A stretch of DNA of 64,000 nucleotides from Ruegeria halocynthiae. Its GTDB lineage: Bacteria; Pseudomonadota; Alphaproteobacteria; Rhodobacterales; Rhodobacteraceae. The notes under the pieces were generated by a model. It made no database searches. It was not told the DNA's origin and saw only the letters and a list, made by a program, of their open reading frames with translations. Below are positions 9,041-17,424 of the stretch, piece by piece. The translations under genes and the position numbers were made by a program. Position 1 is the stretch's first letter, and each line of letters starts with the position of its first letter. The DNA lies in NCBI RefSeq assembly GCF_000743705.1, contig NZ_JQEZ01000004.1, forward strand, positions 124,001-188,000, given 5' to 3'.

Positions 9041-9719
9041 CGGCGATCAGCCCTTCGGCCAGCGCGATCCCTTCGGGGCGGCCCACATCGCACCAGTGAC
9101 CGGGAAAGGTGGCGGCAAACAGGCGGTTCTGATTTTGCATCCGGTCCCACAGCAGGTTCAGCGAGAATGCTTTTTCCGGCACCGCCTTCAGCCCCTCGGT
9201 TTTTACAATCTGCGCGCCGCCATAGACCAGACCGGGTCCGCGGGTGATCCGGCCCGCGTCATCCACCGTGAAATCACCCGGCCCTGTATGCCCGATGGTC
9301 TGTGCGACCGGAATGCACATCAACAACGCGTCCATCTTATCGGGGTCCCAAGCATCGCGCAGCAGGGTCAAAGGGTTTGGACCCGACCAGATCGCATCGG
9401 TGTTCAGAGTAAATACCGGCCCAGACCCCAGCAGGGGCAGAGCCGCGCGCAGCCCGCCGCCAGTTTCCAGAATCTCGGGCTGTTCGTGCGACAGCAGCAC
9501 GCCTTTGGAGGTCAGATGCGTTGCAAGGTGATCAGGCAGATAGTGCAGGTTGGCCGCCACTCGCGCGGGGCGCAGATCGTCCACCAGATCCAGTGCGTGG
9601 TCGATCAGAGGGCGACCTGCGACCTGAATCAGCGGCTTGGGCCGGTCCTTGGTCAAGGCGCCCATGCGGGTGCCGAACCCTGCGGCAAACAGCATCACGG
9701 CTTCGGGGCATTGGGTCAT
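9033..9719 (-). CDS. murU: N-acetylmuramate 1-phosphate uridylyltransferase MurU-like
   Basis: Nucleotidyltransferase of 228 residues. The N-terminus AAGFGTRMGALTKDRPKPLI is the nucleotide-binding signature of sugar-phosphate nucleotidyltransferases, and LNTDAIW holds the metal-binding Asp. MurU makes UDP-MurNAc from MurNAc-1-phosphate in the recycling route that bypasses de novo UDP-MurNAc synthesis. The assignment relies on the neighbour: the upstream gene is an AmgK-like kinase, overlapping by 4 bases, and the pair is the standard recycling module. I start at 9719, where the ATG overlaps the amgK stop; the longer frame to 9833 lies inside amgK. It could prefer another sugar phosphate, but context favours MurU. 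Confidence 0.88.
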   Translation of the reverse strand: MTQCPEAVMLFAAGFGTRMGALTKDRPKPLIQVAGRPLIDHALDLVDDLRPARVAANLHYLPDHLATHLTSKGVLLSHEQPEILETGGGLRAALPLLGSGPVFTLNTDAIWSGPNPLTLLRDAWDPDKMDALLMCIPVAQTIGHTGPGDFTVDDAGRITRGPGLVYGGAQIVKTEGLKAVPEKAFSLNLLWDRMQNQNRLFAATFPGHWCDVGRPEGIALAEGLIADV

Positions 9720-10720
9720 TTCGGTCTGAGCCTGTCCAGATGGTCCGGGGTTGGCGCGGGCAGGGCCGTGCGCAGCAGATCGGCGACGGTGACCAGCGCA
9801 GGATGGTCCAGATCGCGCATCAGATGCGCCCAAGTGGCCGGGATAAGATCAACGTACTGCGGTTTGCCGTATTCCGTTGCCAAACGGGCAAAGATCCCCA
9901 AAATCCGCAGGTTCCTCTGCGCGCCCAAAACTGCATAAGCGGTGCGGAAATCGTGATCATTCACGCCGGTTGCGGTGATATAGCGGTCCACCATCCGCAT
10001 TTCAGTGCCCGCAGCCACGTCGCGGCGCACGTCCTGCAACAGCGACACAAGATCATAGGCCGGATGCCCCAGCATGGCGGTCTGGAAATCCAGTAAACCC
10101 ACCCGTTTCACCCCCGTGCGCTCGGGCAGCCAGATCAGGTTTTCGGCGTGGTAATCGCGCTGGACGACAACCTTCGCGCCCGATGTTTCGTTATGCAATA
10201 TGTCTGAGAACCGGTATTCGAACCGTTCCCGCGCGTCCGTGTCATGCGTTCCAAGAACCGATTGCGCGTATTTGGTAAAGGACAGCGCGGCCAGCTCGGT
10301 CATCAGGGACGGGCCGTAAGACGGCAGCGACAGGATGGGTGCCTTGTGCAGATCAATCAACACGTCGGTTGCGGCCCCGTACAGCTCGCGCTCCATGCGC
10401 GGGTGCTGCTTGAGAATGCGGGCAAACAGGTCATCCCCCAGATCTTCCAGCAGCAGAAACCCGTATTGGGTGTCTTCGGCGTAAATCTCGGGCGCGCTCA
10501 GTCCGATCGAGCGGAGATGATTGGCCATGCGCACAAAGGATTCAACGCTTTCGGCCTTGCCGGGTGGAGAATCCATCAACACGGCCGTCCGGCCGCTGTC
10601 CGGGTCTGTCAGCCGTTCATAGCGCCGGTTCGAGGCATCCCCCGCCAGCGGCGCACGGGTTGCGTTGGCCCATGGGGTTTGTGCAATCAATGCCGCAGCC
10701 AGCACTGCCCGGTTGGTCAT
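9716..10720 (-). CDS. amgK: Cell-wall amino-sugar kinase AmgK-like
   Basis: Aminoglycoside phosphotransferase-fold kinase of 334 residues. The catalytic loop is QRDYHAENLIW and the metal-binding motif is GLLDFQTAMLGHPAYDL, as in APH-type kinases. AmgK phosphorylates MurNAc and GlcNAc at the anomeric position, feeding MurU in peptidoglycan recycling; organisms with this route can tolerate fosfomycin, which blocks de novo UDP-MurNAc synthesis. The start overlaps the tsaE stop by 4 bases and the stop overlaps murU by 4 bases, so all three are co-translated. The kinase call is firm; the substrate is inferred from the murU neighbour. Confidence 0.9.
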   Translation of the reverse strand: MTNRAVLAAALIAQTPWANATRAPLAGDASNRRYERLTDPDSGRTAVLMDSPPGKAESVESFVRMANHLRSIGLSAPEIYAEDTQYGFLLLEDLGDDLFARILKQHPRMERELYGAATDVLIDLHKAPILSLPSYGPSLMTELAALSFTKYAQSVLGTHDTDARERFEYRFSDILHNETSGAKVVVQRDYHAENLIWLPERTGVKRVGLLDFQTAMLGHPAYDLVSLLQDVRRDVAAGTEMRMVDRYITATGVNDHDFRTAYAVLGAQRNLRILGIFARLATEYGKPQYVDLIPATWAHLMRDLDHPALVTVADLLRTALPAPTPDHLDRLRPK

Positions 10721-11190
10721 GCGGCAATCTCCAGTTTCGGGGTCCAGACCGGGTTGCTCCAGCTGAGGGTCAATTGCCGCGTTTCCATTGTGTTAGGGTC
10801 TGTTTCAAAGGTCATTTTCAAGGCGGATTCCGGTGTCAGCGGACCCAGTTTATCGGGCCATTCGACCAGGCAGATGGCGGTGTCGAAGGCGTCGATCAGG
10901 CCAAGTTCCTCAACCTCTTCCACGGCGCTTAGGCGGTACAGGTCGCAATGCCAGATTTCACCGGATTCGGTGTCATATGCCTGAACCAGCGTGAATGTGG
11001 GCGAGGGGACATCCTCGGGTATGGCCATCAGCGATTGGATCAGGCTGCGCGCGAAATGGGTTTTGCCGCTACCGATATCCCCTTCCAGCAACAAGATGTC
11101 ACCGGGCCGCAACGCAGCGCCAAGCCGGGTTGCAAACAGGGCCGTTTCTTCGGGCGAATTCAAGGTGATCGAAAGGGGTGGCGCGGTCAT
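10717..11190 (-). CDS. tsaE: tRNA t6A biosynthesis ATPase TsaE
   Basis: TsaE is the ATPase that works with TsaB, TsaC and TsaD to make threonylcarbamoyl-adenosine at position 37 of ANN-decoding tRNAs. The protein is 157 residues, the usual length, with Walker A GDIGSGKTHF (Lys43), the conserved PSPTFTLVQAY segment and HCDLYRL, which carries the family's Asp-Leu-Tyr-Arg motif. It is the first gene of the operon tsaE-amgK-murU-addB-addA and probably carries the operon promoter in the 41-base gap after the PAS gene, or is read from further upstream. Another pathway member, tsaD, lies at 21969-23066 in this window. Confidence 0.95.
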   Translation of the reverse strand: MTAPPLSITLNSPEETALFATRLGAALRPGDILLLEGDIGSGKTHFARSLIQSLMAIPEDVPSPTFTLVQAYDTESGEIWHCDLYRLSAVEEVEELGLIDAFDTAICLVEWPDKLGPLTPESALKMTFETDPNTMETRQLTLSWSNPVWTPKLEIAA

Positions 11191-11231
11191 GGCGCCACAA
11201 TGAACCTACGCCCGGTTGGCTGCAACCCGGT

Positions 11232-12740
11232 TCAGGCGCTGATCTGCCGTATCTCTTGCCGCACCCCTGCGCCGACGTCGGTGGCAAAGCAGATGATCGT
11301 GGCCCCGTTCTGCATCGGGCTGACAGTGCACCTGAGCGGCACGCCGTTTCGCATCTGAATGTCGCCATACCATTCGACCCGGTTGTCGCGCGTTTCAACA
11401 AAGTCCCGGATTTCGCCCAGAATGGGCGTGGCGGCGCAATGTTCCTGCCACGCGCGCGTCACCTCCAGCACGGAATCCGGTTCAAACCCGGTTTCCCCGC
11501 TGTCCCCCCACAGCTTTTGATAAGCGGTGTTCGTGATCGCCAGCGTACCGTCGTCGCCAAATACGGCAATGGCGTCGGCCAGCTTGTCCAGCACGGATTG
11601 CATCAGGTCCATTTCTGACCGAAACCGCCGGGTCAGCGTGATTTCGGCGGTGATGTCTTCGAACAGAAACGCCACTGCGCCGTCCGGATGGGGGCGGCCG
11701 CTGACGGAATAGACCGACCCCGACGGCAGCGACCAGGTTTCCTGATAATTCCCGTCCTCAGCCGCCTCAAGAAGGTCATTCATCTGGCTGCGCCAACTGC
11801 GATAGTTCTTGGGTTCCGGCATCATGTGCTGATCGCGCATCCGGTCGAAAAAGCTGGACAGGCTGGGGCGGCAGCTCAGGAAATCCGGGGGCAGGGTGGT
11901 CAGGTCGATCAGGGCCGGGTTGAACAGCGCCAGCTGGCGGTTCCGGTCGAAAATCGCCAACCCAATGGACAGCTGGGCAAAGGTTTTCGTCATGGTCTGG
12001 ACGAATTTGCGTTGGGCGGTTTCCGCGGCAACGATGGCATTGATATCAACGGCGTAACACAGATGCCCTTCGGGGTGATCGACCAGGGTAAGATCGAACC
12101 ACAGTTTGTTGTCGCTTCCTTCCGACAGGATCGAGACACGGGTCTTGGCGCTCAGCCGGGTGTCATCGTCCGCGCTGGGAAACAGCGGCGCGGTCAGGTC
12201 CGTATCCTGCCCACGAACCTTGCGCACCAATGAGACATAGGCGGCATTGCACCAGCGGACGTTGCTGTGATGATCCAGCAGCCAGACCGGATAGGGGGCC
12301 TGCTCCATCGCCAGGCGGCTGGGGTCGTTGGGGTCGCGCAAAACGGTTGCGGGGCATTCGGAACTGTCGCGCAGCTGCACGCGTACAATGCCGTCAATCC
12401 ATTCGCACAGCACATCACGCTCCACCGTGCAGTCGATGGCCGGGATAACCAGATTCCCCTCGCGCCGAATCCGGTCGGGTGTTTCGGGAAACGTCGGGAA
12501 ATCCCGTTGCAGCAGGCGGCGCAGGTCCGACCAATCGCGGACCGATTCAAACCCTTCCAATGCCATGTCGGAATGGCTGATCAGGCGATGGCCGTCGAAC
12601 AGAAATACCGCATCGAACAGCGATGCCGGTGCGGATAATCCAAAGTTGTCGCCCCGCTGTCTGCGGCGGGGCAAAAGCCATTGAACCGCAAGGCTGGCCG
12701 AAACCAGGCTGATAGCGGCCAGAATGATCCAGTCGACCAT
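11232..12740 (-). CDS. PAS-domain signalling protein without a kinase domain
   Basis: 502-residue protein with one N-terminal membrane helix (residues 2-24), then several PAS-like segments. They are visible as APYPVWLLDHHSNVRWCNAAY near residue 158, a second one around 265-285 (GLAIFDRNRQLALFNPALI), and a third around 390-420 (AIAVFGDDGTLAITNTAYQKLWG). There is no His kinase H-box, no ATPase domain and no GGDEF or EAL motif, so it must act through protein contact or as a degenerate sensor. GGAG lies 6 bases before the ATG. It sits directly downstream of the redox sensor kinase regB on the same strand, separated by 64 bases that hold a CtrA-type box. A role in regB signalling is possible but not shown. 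Confidence 0.75.
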   Translation of the reverse strand: MVDWIILAAISLVSASLAVQWLLPRRRQRGDNFGLSAPASLFDAVFLFDGHRLISHSDMALEGFESVRDWSDLRRLLQRDFPTFPETPDRIRREGNLVIPAIDCTVERDVLCEWIDGIVRVQLRDSSECPATVLRDPNDPSRLAMEQAPYPVWLLDHHSNVRWCNAAYVSLVRKVRGQDTDLTAPLFPSADDDTRLSAKTRVSILSEGSDNKLWFDLTLVDHPEGHLCYAVDINAIVAAETAQRKFVQTMTKTFAQLSIGLAIFDRNRQLALFNPALIDLTTLPPDFLSCRPSLSSFFDRMRDQHMMPEPKNYRSWRSQMNDLLEAAEDGNYQETWSLPSGSVYSVSGRPHPDGAVAFLFEDITAEITLTRRFRSEMDLMQSVLDKLADAIAVFGDDGTLAITNTAYQKLWGDSGETGFEPDSVLEVTRAWQEHCAATPILGEIRDFVETRDNRVEWYGDIQMRNGVPLRCTVSPMQNGATIICFATDVGAGVRQEIRQISA

Positions 12741-12788
12741 GCGTTCTCCGGTGCTGAAACCACGAGACGGGACTATCGGTCTTAATGG

Positions 12789-12803
12789 TTAACGGGGTGT
12801 TAA
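12789..12803 (-). promoter_or_regulatory. CtrA-type box upstream of the PAS gene
   Basis: TTAA, seven bases, TTAA: the symmetric core of the alphaproteobacterial CtrA site. It is in the regB-PAS intergenic gap, about 50 bases before the PAS start codon. A third TTAA (12782-12785) lies just beside it. The match is exact to the core consensus; binding is inferred. Confidence 0.5.
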
Positions 12804-12804
12804 C

Positions 12805-14202
12805 TCAGGCCTGGATGCGTTGGTTTGCGCCCGATGGAACGGGCGTATCCCCGAACTGGGCGTCCACCAGGTTCCGAGGCCACCGGACCTTGACAATCGC
12901 GCCCCGGCGTTCGGGGTTGTCGGTCAGGGTCTGATAGGGGTCTGACCCGTTGGCGAACTCCAATTCGGCACCGCTGCGTTCCAGCAGGGTTTTGGCGATG
13001 AACAGGCCCAGACCCATACCTTCGTATTCAGGGCGGGCGCGCTGGTCGGTTTCGGCGCGGCGGCGGCGCATGAAGGGGTCGCCAATGCGGCCGATCATCT
13101 GCGACGGGTATCCGCGCCCGTCATCCATGATGCTGACGGTGATCTGATCGGTGGTCCACTCGGCCTCGACCCAGACATTGGCGCGGGCGAAATCCACCGC
13201 GTTCTGGATCAGGTTGCGCAGGCCATGAATGATCTCGGGCTTACGCAGGATCGAGGGTTGCTGCACATCGCCGTCCTCTGCCGGACCTTCGCCGAAATGA
13301 ACGGTCTTGCCCCGATGGATATGTGGTTCGGCCGCCTCGTGGATCACGGTGGACAGCGGGGCCTGCCGCAAATGCAGGTCGTCTTTACCGGCCCGGCCCA
13401 TGTCGCGCAGAATATCCCGGCACCGGTTGGCCTGTTCGCGGATCAGGGCGGCGTCTTCCTTGAGGTCAGGGCGGTCGTCCAACTCTTCGATCAGCTCGGC
13501 GCTAGTCAGCTTGATCGTGGCCAGCGGCGTGCCCAGCTCATGCGCGGCCGCGGCGACCACACCACCCAGATCGGTCAGCTTCTGTTCGCGCGCCAGGGCC
13601 ATATGGGTGGCAGCCAGCGCTTCGGACATCGACTGCACCTCGGAGCTGACGCGGTGGGAATAAGCCCCGAGAAACACAATGGCGATGACAATCGCGGCCC
13701 AGTTTCCGAACAGCAGGATATCGGGAATATCCAGTTCGACACCCAAATCGGTTTGCAGCGGCAGGTGAAATTCAGCCAACAGAGTAGTCAGGGCAATGGC
13801 CACGCCACCGATAATCAGGGTTGATCGGGTGCTCATGACGCTGGCCGAGATGGTCACCGGCCCCACCAGCAACAGCGCAAACGGGTTGTTCAGCCCGCCG
13901 GTCAGATACAACAGGATGGTCAGCTGAAGCAGATCGAACAGCACCATCAGGAAGTTCTCGAATTCGGACAGGCGCTTGCTGCGGGGGAACAGCAGGATCG
14001 CTGTCAGGTTCCCCATCACCGAAACCCCGATGGCCAGATAACAAAGGGTGACATCCAGCCGCACGTCATAGGTTTGCTGGGCGACGGTAATGGCGGTGAT
14101 CTGGCCGAATATGGCCACCCAGCGCAACAGGATCAGTGTTCGCAGCCGAATCCAACTGCTGCGTTCCTGACCGCGCCACAAAGTGATGTTGGAAATTGCC
14201 AT
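12805..14202 (-). CDS. regB: Redox-sensing histidine kinase RegB (PrrB/ActS family)
   Basis: RegB is the membrane sensor kinase of the RegBA two-component system, which adjusts respiration, carbon and nitrogen fixation and, in phototrophs, photosynthesis to redox state. The 465-residue protein has about six N-terminal membrane helices and the family's quinone-site heptapeptide GGLNNPF at 102-108. The H-box AAAAHELGTPLATI has the phosphorylated His221, and the redox-active Cys261 lies in the ANRCRDIL segment (equivalent to Cys265 of the Rhodobacter capsulatus protein). N-box (LIQNAVDFA) and G-boxes (DDGRGYP, GMGLGLFIAKTLL) are intact. It is divergent from senC, with regA beyond it, the standard arrangement. 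Confidence 0.97.
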   Translation of the reverse strand: MAISNITLWRGQERSSWIRLRTLILLRWVAIFGQITAITVAQQTYDVRLDVTLCYLAIGVSVMGNLTAILLFPRSKRLSEFENFLMVLFDLLQLTILLYLTGGLNNPFALLLVGPVTISASVMSTRSTLIIGGVAIALTTLLAEFHLPLQTDLGVELDIPDILLFGNWAAIVIAIVFLGAYSHRVSSEVQSMSEALAATHMALAREQKLTDLGGVVAAAAHELGTPLATIKLTSAELIEELDDRPDLKEDAALIREQANRCRDILRDMGRAGKDDLHLRQAPLSTVIHEAAEPHIHRGKTVHFGEGPAEDGDVQQPSILRKPEIIHGLRNLIQNAVDFARANVWVEAEWTTDQITVSIMDDGRGYPSQMIGRIGDPFMRRRRAETDQRARPEYEGMGLGLFIAKTLLERSGAELEFANGSDPYQTLTDNPERRGAIVKVRWPRNLVDAQFGDTPVPSGANQRIQA

Positions 14203-14294
14203 CGGTCTATTATGTCCTGTTGCATCGGCTGATCATCTTGATAGGTGTCCCGGCCGAAACGTTCAACAACCCCTCGCATGTCAGGATAGATGTC

Positions 14295-14915
14295 ATGGTC
14301 CGCCTTTATGCCATCCTCGCAACCGTTGTTTTGGCCGTTGGCCTTGGTGCCATGTGGCTGCTGACCCGAGGCACCGGATCGGACGACAAGTTCGCGCAAT
14401 GCCGCTCAAGCCAGATCGCAGGCGGCACGGCGGCGATCGGCGGCCCGTTCGAATTGGTCAACGGCAAGGGCGAAACGGTCACGGACAAGGATGTGATCAC
14501 TGAGCCGACGCTGGTTTACTTTGGCTATACTTTCTGCCCCGATGTCTGCCCGTTCGACATGTCGCGCAACGCCGAAGCCGTTGATGTTCTGGCCGAACGC
14601 GGCCAGTCGGTGACACCGCTTTTCATCTCGATCGACCCGGACCGCGACACGCCCGAGGTGATGGGGGATTATGCCTTTAACCTGCACGAACGCATGATTG
14701 CGCTGACCGGATCGCCGGAACAGGTCAAGGCCGCCAGCAAGGCTTATAAGACCTATTACAAGGCTCAGGACAAAAGCGACGAATATTACCTGGTCGATCA
14801 CACGACCTATACCTATCTGGTCACGCCCGAGGATGGATTCATTGAGTTTTTCAACCGCGACGACACGGCCGAGCAGATGGCCGACAAGGTTGGATGTTTC
14901 CTGGACAAGATATAG
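14295..14915 (+). CDS. senC: SCO1/SenC copper chaperone (PrrC)
   Basis: SenC/PrrC proteins are membrane-anchored, thioredoxin-fold copper chaperones needed for cytochrome oxidase assembly and for RegB-dependent signalling. The 206-residue protein has an N-terminal anchor helix (about residues 5-22) and the copper-binding pair in FCPDVC (Cys81, Cys85), with the third ligand His169 in LVDHTTY. I start at the ATG 14295, preceded by AGGA, rather than at the in-frame ATG 99 bases earlier, because that would put a second hydrophobic stretch before the anchor and extend into the promoter region shared with regB. It lies between regB (divergent) and regA (same strand), as in other Rhodobacterales. 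Confidence 0.95.
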   Translation: MVRLYAILATVVLAVGLGAMWLLTRGTGSDDKFAQCRSSQIAGGTAAIGGPFELVNGKGETVTDKDVITEPTLVYFGYTFCPDVCPFDMSRNAEAVDVLAERGQSVTPLFISIDPDRDTPEVMGDYAFNLHERMIALTGSPEQVKAASKAYKTYYKAQDKSDEYYLVDHTTYTYLVTPEDGFIEFFNRDDTAEQMADKVGCFLDKI

Positions 14916-14930
14916 AACGCAACGGCCCGT

Positions 14931-14958
14931 TTGACGTTTGGAATGGCGCTGCTATTAC
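14931..14958 (+). promoter_or_regulatory. Candidate sigma-70-type promoter of regA
   Basis: TTGACG at 14931-14936 and TATTAC at 14953-14958 are separated by 16 bases. The expected start site is about 35-40 bases before the regA ATG, and a GGAAAG ribosome-binding site lies between. It suggests regA can be transcribed separately from senC. Confidence 0.45.
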
Positions 14959-15001
14959 TCATGTTTAAGCCAAAGGCGTGAAATAGCGGAAAGAATATAA
15001 T

Positions 15002-15556
15002 ATGGCGGACAGCTCTCAACTCGATATCGGCGCGGACAAATCCCTGCTGTTGGTGGATGATGACGAGCCGTTTCTGAGACGCCTGGCCAAGGCCATGGAA
15101 AAACGCGGGTTCGAGGTTGAAACCGCCGGTTCCGTCGCCGCAGGCCGCGCCATTTCGACCGCCCGCCCGCCCGCCTATGCGGTCGTCGATCTGCGGCTTG
15201 AGGATGGCAATGGTCTGGATGTGGTCGAGGTGCTGCGTGAGAAACGCCCCGACAGCCGGGTTGTGGTTCTGACCGGATATGGCGCGATTGCCACTGCCGT
15301 GGCGGCGGTCAAGATCGGTGCGACGGATTACCTGTCTAAACCCGCCGACGCCACTGACATCACCAACGCGCTGCTGGCCAAGGGCGACGAACTGCCCCCG
15401 CCGCCGGAAAATCCCATGAGCGCGGATCGTGTGCGCTGGGAGCATATCCAGCGGGTCTATGAGCTGTGTGACCGGAATGTCTCCGAGACGGCGCGCCGCC
15501 TGAACATGCACCGCCGGACTTTGCAGCGGATATTGGCAAAGCGTAGCCCGCGGTAA
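15002..15556 (+). CDS. regA: Response regulator RegA (PrrA/ActR family)
   Basis: DNA-binding response regulator of the RegBA system. The 184-residue protein has a receiver domain with the acidic pocket VDDDEP near residue 18, the phosphorylated Asp63 (VVDLRLEDG), and the conserved Thr-Gly and Lys in VVVLTGYG and YLSKPAD. It is followed by a proline-rich linker (residues 127-132) and a Fis-type helix-turn-helix, NVSETARRLNMHRRTLQRIL, near the C-terminus. The domain set and length match RegA exactly. In R. capsulatus the next gene is hvrA; here the following gene is an unrelated AT-rich orphan. Confidence 0.97.
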   Translation: MADSSQLDIGADKSLLLVDDDEPFLRRLAKAMEKRGFEVETAGSVAAGRAISTARPPAYAVVDLRLEDGNGLDVVEVLREKRPDSRVVVLTGYGAIATAVAAVKIGATDYLSKPADATDITNALLAKGDELPPPPENPMSADRVRWEHIQRVYELCDRNVSETARRLNMHRRTLQRILAKRSPR

Positions 15557-15618
15557 AATTTTTAAGAACTTTAGAGAAAAAATTTAACAATTTCAAATGA
15601 TTAATTGTAATAAATGGC

Positions 15619-16224
15619 ATGTGCGATAGTTGGATTGAAGTAATAAAAGAGTGGCAGACGCTTGTTGCAGGATTATTAGCGTTGGGTGCTGCCTTTTTGA
15701 CTATTCGCACCATGCGGAAGCAAATGGTGAACGAGAGTATCCGTCACGAAAGCCAACTGCGTCGCCAGAAAAAGGCTGCTCGAGCGAAAATGCCAGACGC
15801 GTTGAGTGAAATGAGCGAATATGCGCGTCAGGTTGGAGGGTATTTACTCGAAACTCAGGAGGAACCCCCTCAGCCTCCGTCCGCCTCCATTACAACTCTG
15901 CAGCAAGTCATTGAATATATTGACGATGATGCAGCAGACCGGGCTTTCGAGCTTGCCTCGTTGTTTCAGGTTCAACATGCCCGGATGACAAGTTCCGGAC
16001 CCAAGAGACAACATATCCTACATAAATATGACATCGCGTTGTTGCAGGCATATACCAATAGTCTGTTTGACTATGCTCGAAACGAGGTGGAGTCAGTTTC
16101 AAATGAAAAACCTTCTCGCGAAGATATGAGAACGGCTACGGTCAATGTTTTTGATCGTATTCGGATAAATCAAAACCGACCGCTATTTTCAGAGCTTCAA
16201 AAATTAATCGAGAGTAAGCACTAG
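15619..16224 (+). CDS. AT-rich orphan membrane-anchored protein
   Basis: 201-residue protein I do not recognise. It has one hydrophobic segment (about residues 15-33, LVAGLLALGAAFLTI), followed by a Lys/Arg-rich, probably coiled-coil region (35-60) on the cytoplasmic side. The rest is helical and polar, with no catalytic motif. Base use differs sharply from the neighbours: third positions are often A or T, and the flanking gaps (15557-15618, 16225-16241) are also AT-rich. No clear ribosome-binding site precedes the ATG. The composition and the conserved genes on either side suggest a gene acquired by transfer. The frame is open for the full length and the codon choice is consistent across it, which supports a real gene. 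Confidence 0.6.
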   Translation: MCDSWIEVIKEWQTLVAGLLALGAAFLTIRTMRKQMVNESIRHESQLRRQKKAARAKMPDALSEMSEYARQVGGYLLETQEEPPQPPSASITTLQQVIEYIDDDAADRAFELASLFQVQHARMTSSGPKRQHILHKYDIALLQAYTNSLFDYARNEVESVSNEKPSREDMRTATVNVFDRIRINQNRPLFSELQKLIESKH

Positions 16225-16241
16225 ATTGGTATCTGAGAAAG

Positions 16242-16835
16242 CTATTGCTGAATTAGCAATTCACTATGCCGCGCCAAATACGCCTCTCTTACCTCAACCG
16301 GCGGCCTCAACCTGATCTCCAAACCCTCCATCACCGCCTTGTCCGGGCGGCCAAAGAATTTGGTGGCCTCAGACTCGGAAAACCCCGCGATTTGGGTGGC
16401 CTCCATCCAGGCGCTGATCCTGTCGGCCTTTTTGATCTGCCGTTTCACCGTTTTGGGCACCGCAGCAGGCAAGCCGAAGCGGATGTGGATCGCTGCCGCC
16501 AGACGATCATCCAGCGCGCCGTAATCCGGCCCGACGGCGGATTTGACCGGCGAGATCATATCTCCGATCACATATTCCGGCGCATCGTGTAACAGGGCCG
16601 CCAAACGCCATTTCACCGGCGCTTTGGGGGCAATCCGGCCGAAAAGCTCTTCAACCAGAAGGGAATGTTCGGCCACGGAATAGGCGAAATCGCCCGCCGT
16701 TTGCCCGTTCCAGCGCGCCACAAACGCCAGCCCGTGCGCGATATCTTCGATCTCGATATCCACGGGCGTGGGGTCCAGCAAATCCAGCCTGCGCCCTGAC
16801 AGCATTCTTTGCCATGCTCTGGGTTGTGTTGCCAT
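16242..16835 (-). CDS. HD-domain hydrolase (YfbR-like)
   Basis: 197-residue HD-superfamily metal-dependent phosphohydrolase. The metal ligands are visible as His34 (AHGLAF), His57 (AEHSLL) and the His83-Asp84 pair (LLHDAPE), in the order found in YfbR-type 5'-nucleotidases and related HD proteins. A further Asp falls in KKADRISAWMEATQ. A role in nucleotide hydrolysis is likely but the substrate is unknown. I start at 16835, where AAGG lies about 11 bases upstream; an ATG 27 bases earlier is possible. It is convergent with the AT-rich orphan gene and divergent from the small exported protein. Confidence 0.82.
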   Translation of the reverse strand: MATQPRAWQRMLSGRRLDLLDPTPVDIEIEDIAHGLAFVARWNGQTAGDFAYSVAEHSLLVEELFGRIAPKAPVKWRLAALLHDAPEYVIGDMISPVKSAVGPDYGALDDRLAAAIHIRFGLPAAVPKTVKRQIKKADRISAWMEATQIAGFSESEATKFFGRPDKAVMEGLEIRLRPPVEVREAYLARHSELLIQQ

Positions 16836-17043
16836 TATGCCATGCCTTGTGAAGTTGCACACTTTGAATTCGCGTTTTTATGCTATGATGTACCTGTCTG
16901 GATCACTTGCTGCCAACGTTTTCTTGAGCATTCGTGCTTTGAACCGGTGCGAAACGATCCCGACATCATGGACTGAGGGGGGTGCAGACTCCTCCCAGTT
17001 GCGCCTCCTCTCGAAACGAAACTCGTATCGAAAGGAGCTTGCT

Positions 17044-17358
17044 ATGTTCAAGCGTTTGTTTGCACTCGCCCTGACCTTTGGAATGGCCGCCACCGCGCCG
17101 CCCGCCTTCGCCCAGAATTGTGCGCAGCGCGAGCATGTGATCACCAAATTGCAAGACAGCTATTCGGAACAGCTGGTCTTTGGTGGATTGCAGAAAACAC
17201 GGGGTGCGCAGTCGGTCATGGAGGTTTGGACCTCAGAGGAAACGGGAAGTTATACCGTCCTGGTGACCCATGCGAACGGCATGAGTTGTATTGTCGCCGT
17301 TGGCACCGATTTTTTCGAAGCTATTCCGAAAATCAAGGTTGAGGGTACGCCAAGCTGA
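17044..17358 (+). CDS. Small exported protein of unknown function
   Basis: 104-residue protein. The first 23 residues form a typical Sec signal peptide: positive start (MFKRLF), hydrophobic core and an Ala-Phe-Ala cleavage site before Gln-Asn. The mature part has two cysteines (NCAQ near the N-terminus and MSCIV near the C-terminus), which may form a disulfide in the periplasm. AAAGGAG lies 8 bases before the ATG. I do not recognise the family. It lies upstream of ahcY on the same strand with a 102-base gap and probably has its own promoter in the 208-base region shared with the HD hydrolase. Confidence 0.8.
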   Translation: MFKRLFALALTFGMAATAPPAFAQNCAQREHVITKLQDSYSEQLVFGGLQKTRGAQSVMEVWTSEETGSYTVLVTHANGMSCIVAVGTDFFEAIPKIKVEGTPS

Positions 17359-17424
17359 TTTATTCGGCGTAAATTCCCGTTTCCGGCCATCTTCGTTGCC
17401 ACCTGTCCCAAGGAATGCTAGGGG

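Noticed and set aside
12805..15556. Photosynthesis gene cluster suggested by regB-senC-regA
   Set aside because: No bch, crt or puf genes are seen in the window. RegBA is also common in non-phototrophs.
15557..16241. Insertion sequence or integrated phage fragment carrying the AT-rich gene
   Set aside because: No terminal inverted repeats, direct repeats, transposase or integrase were seen on either side.
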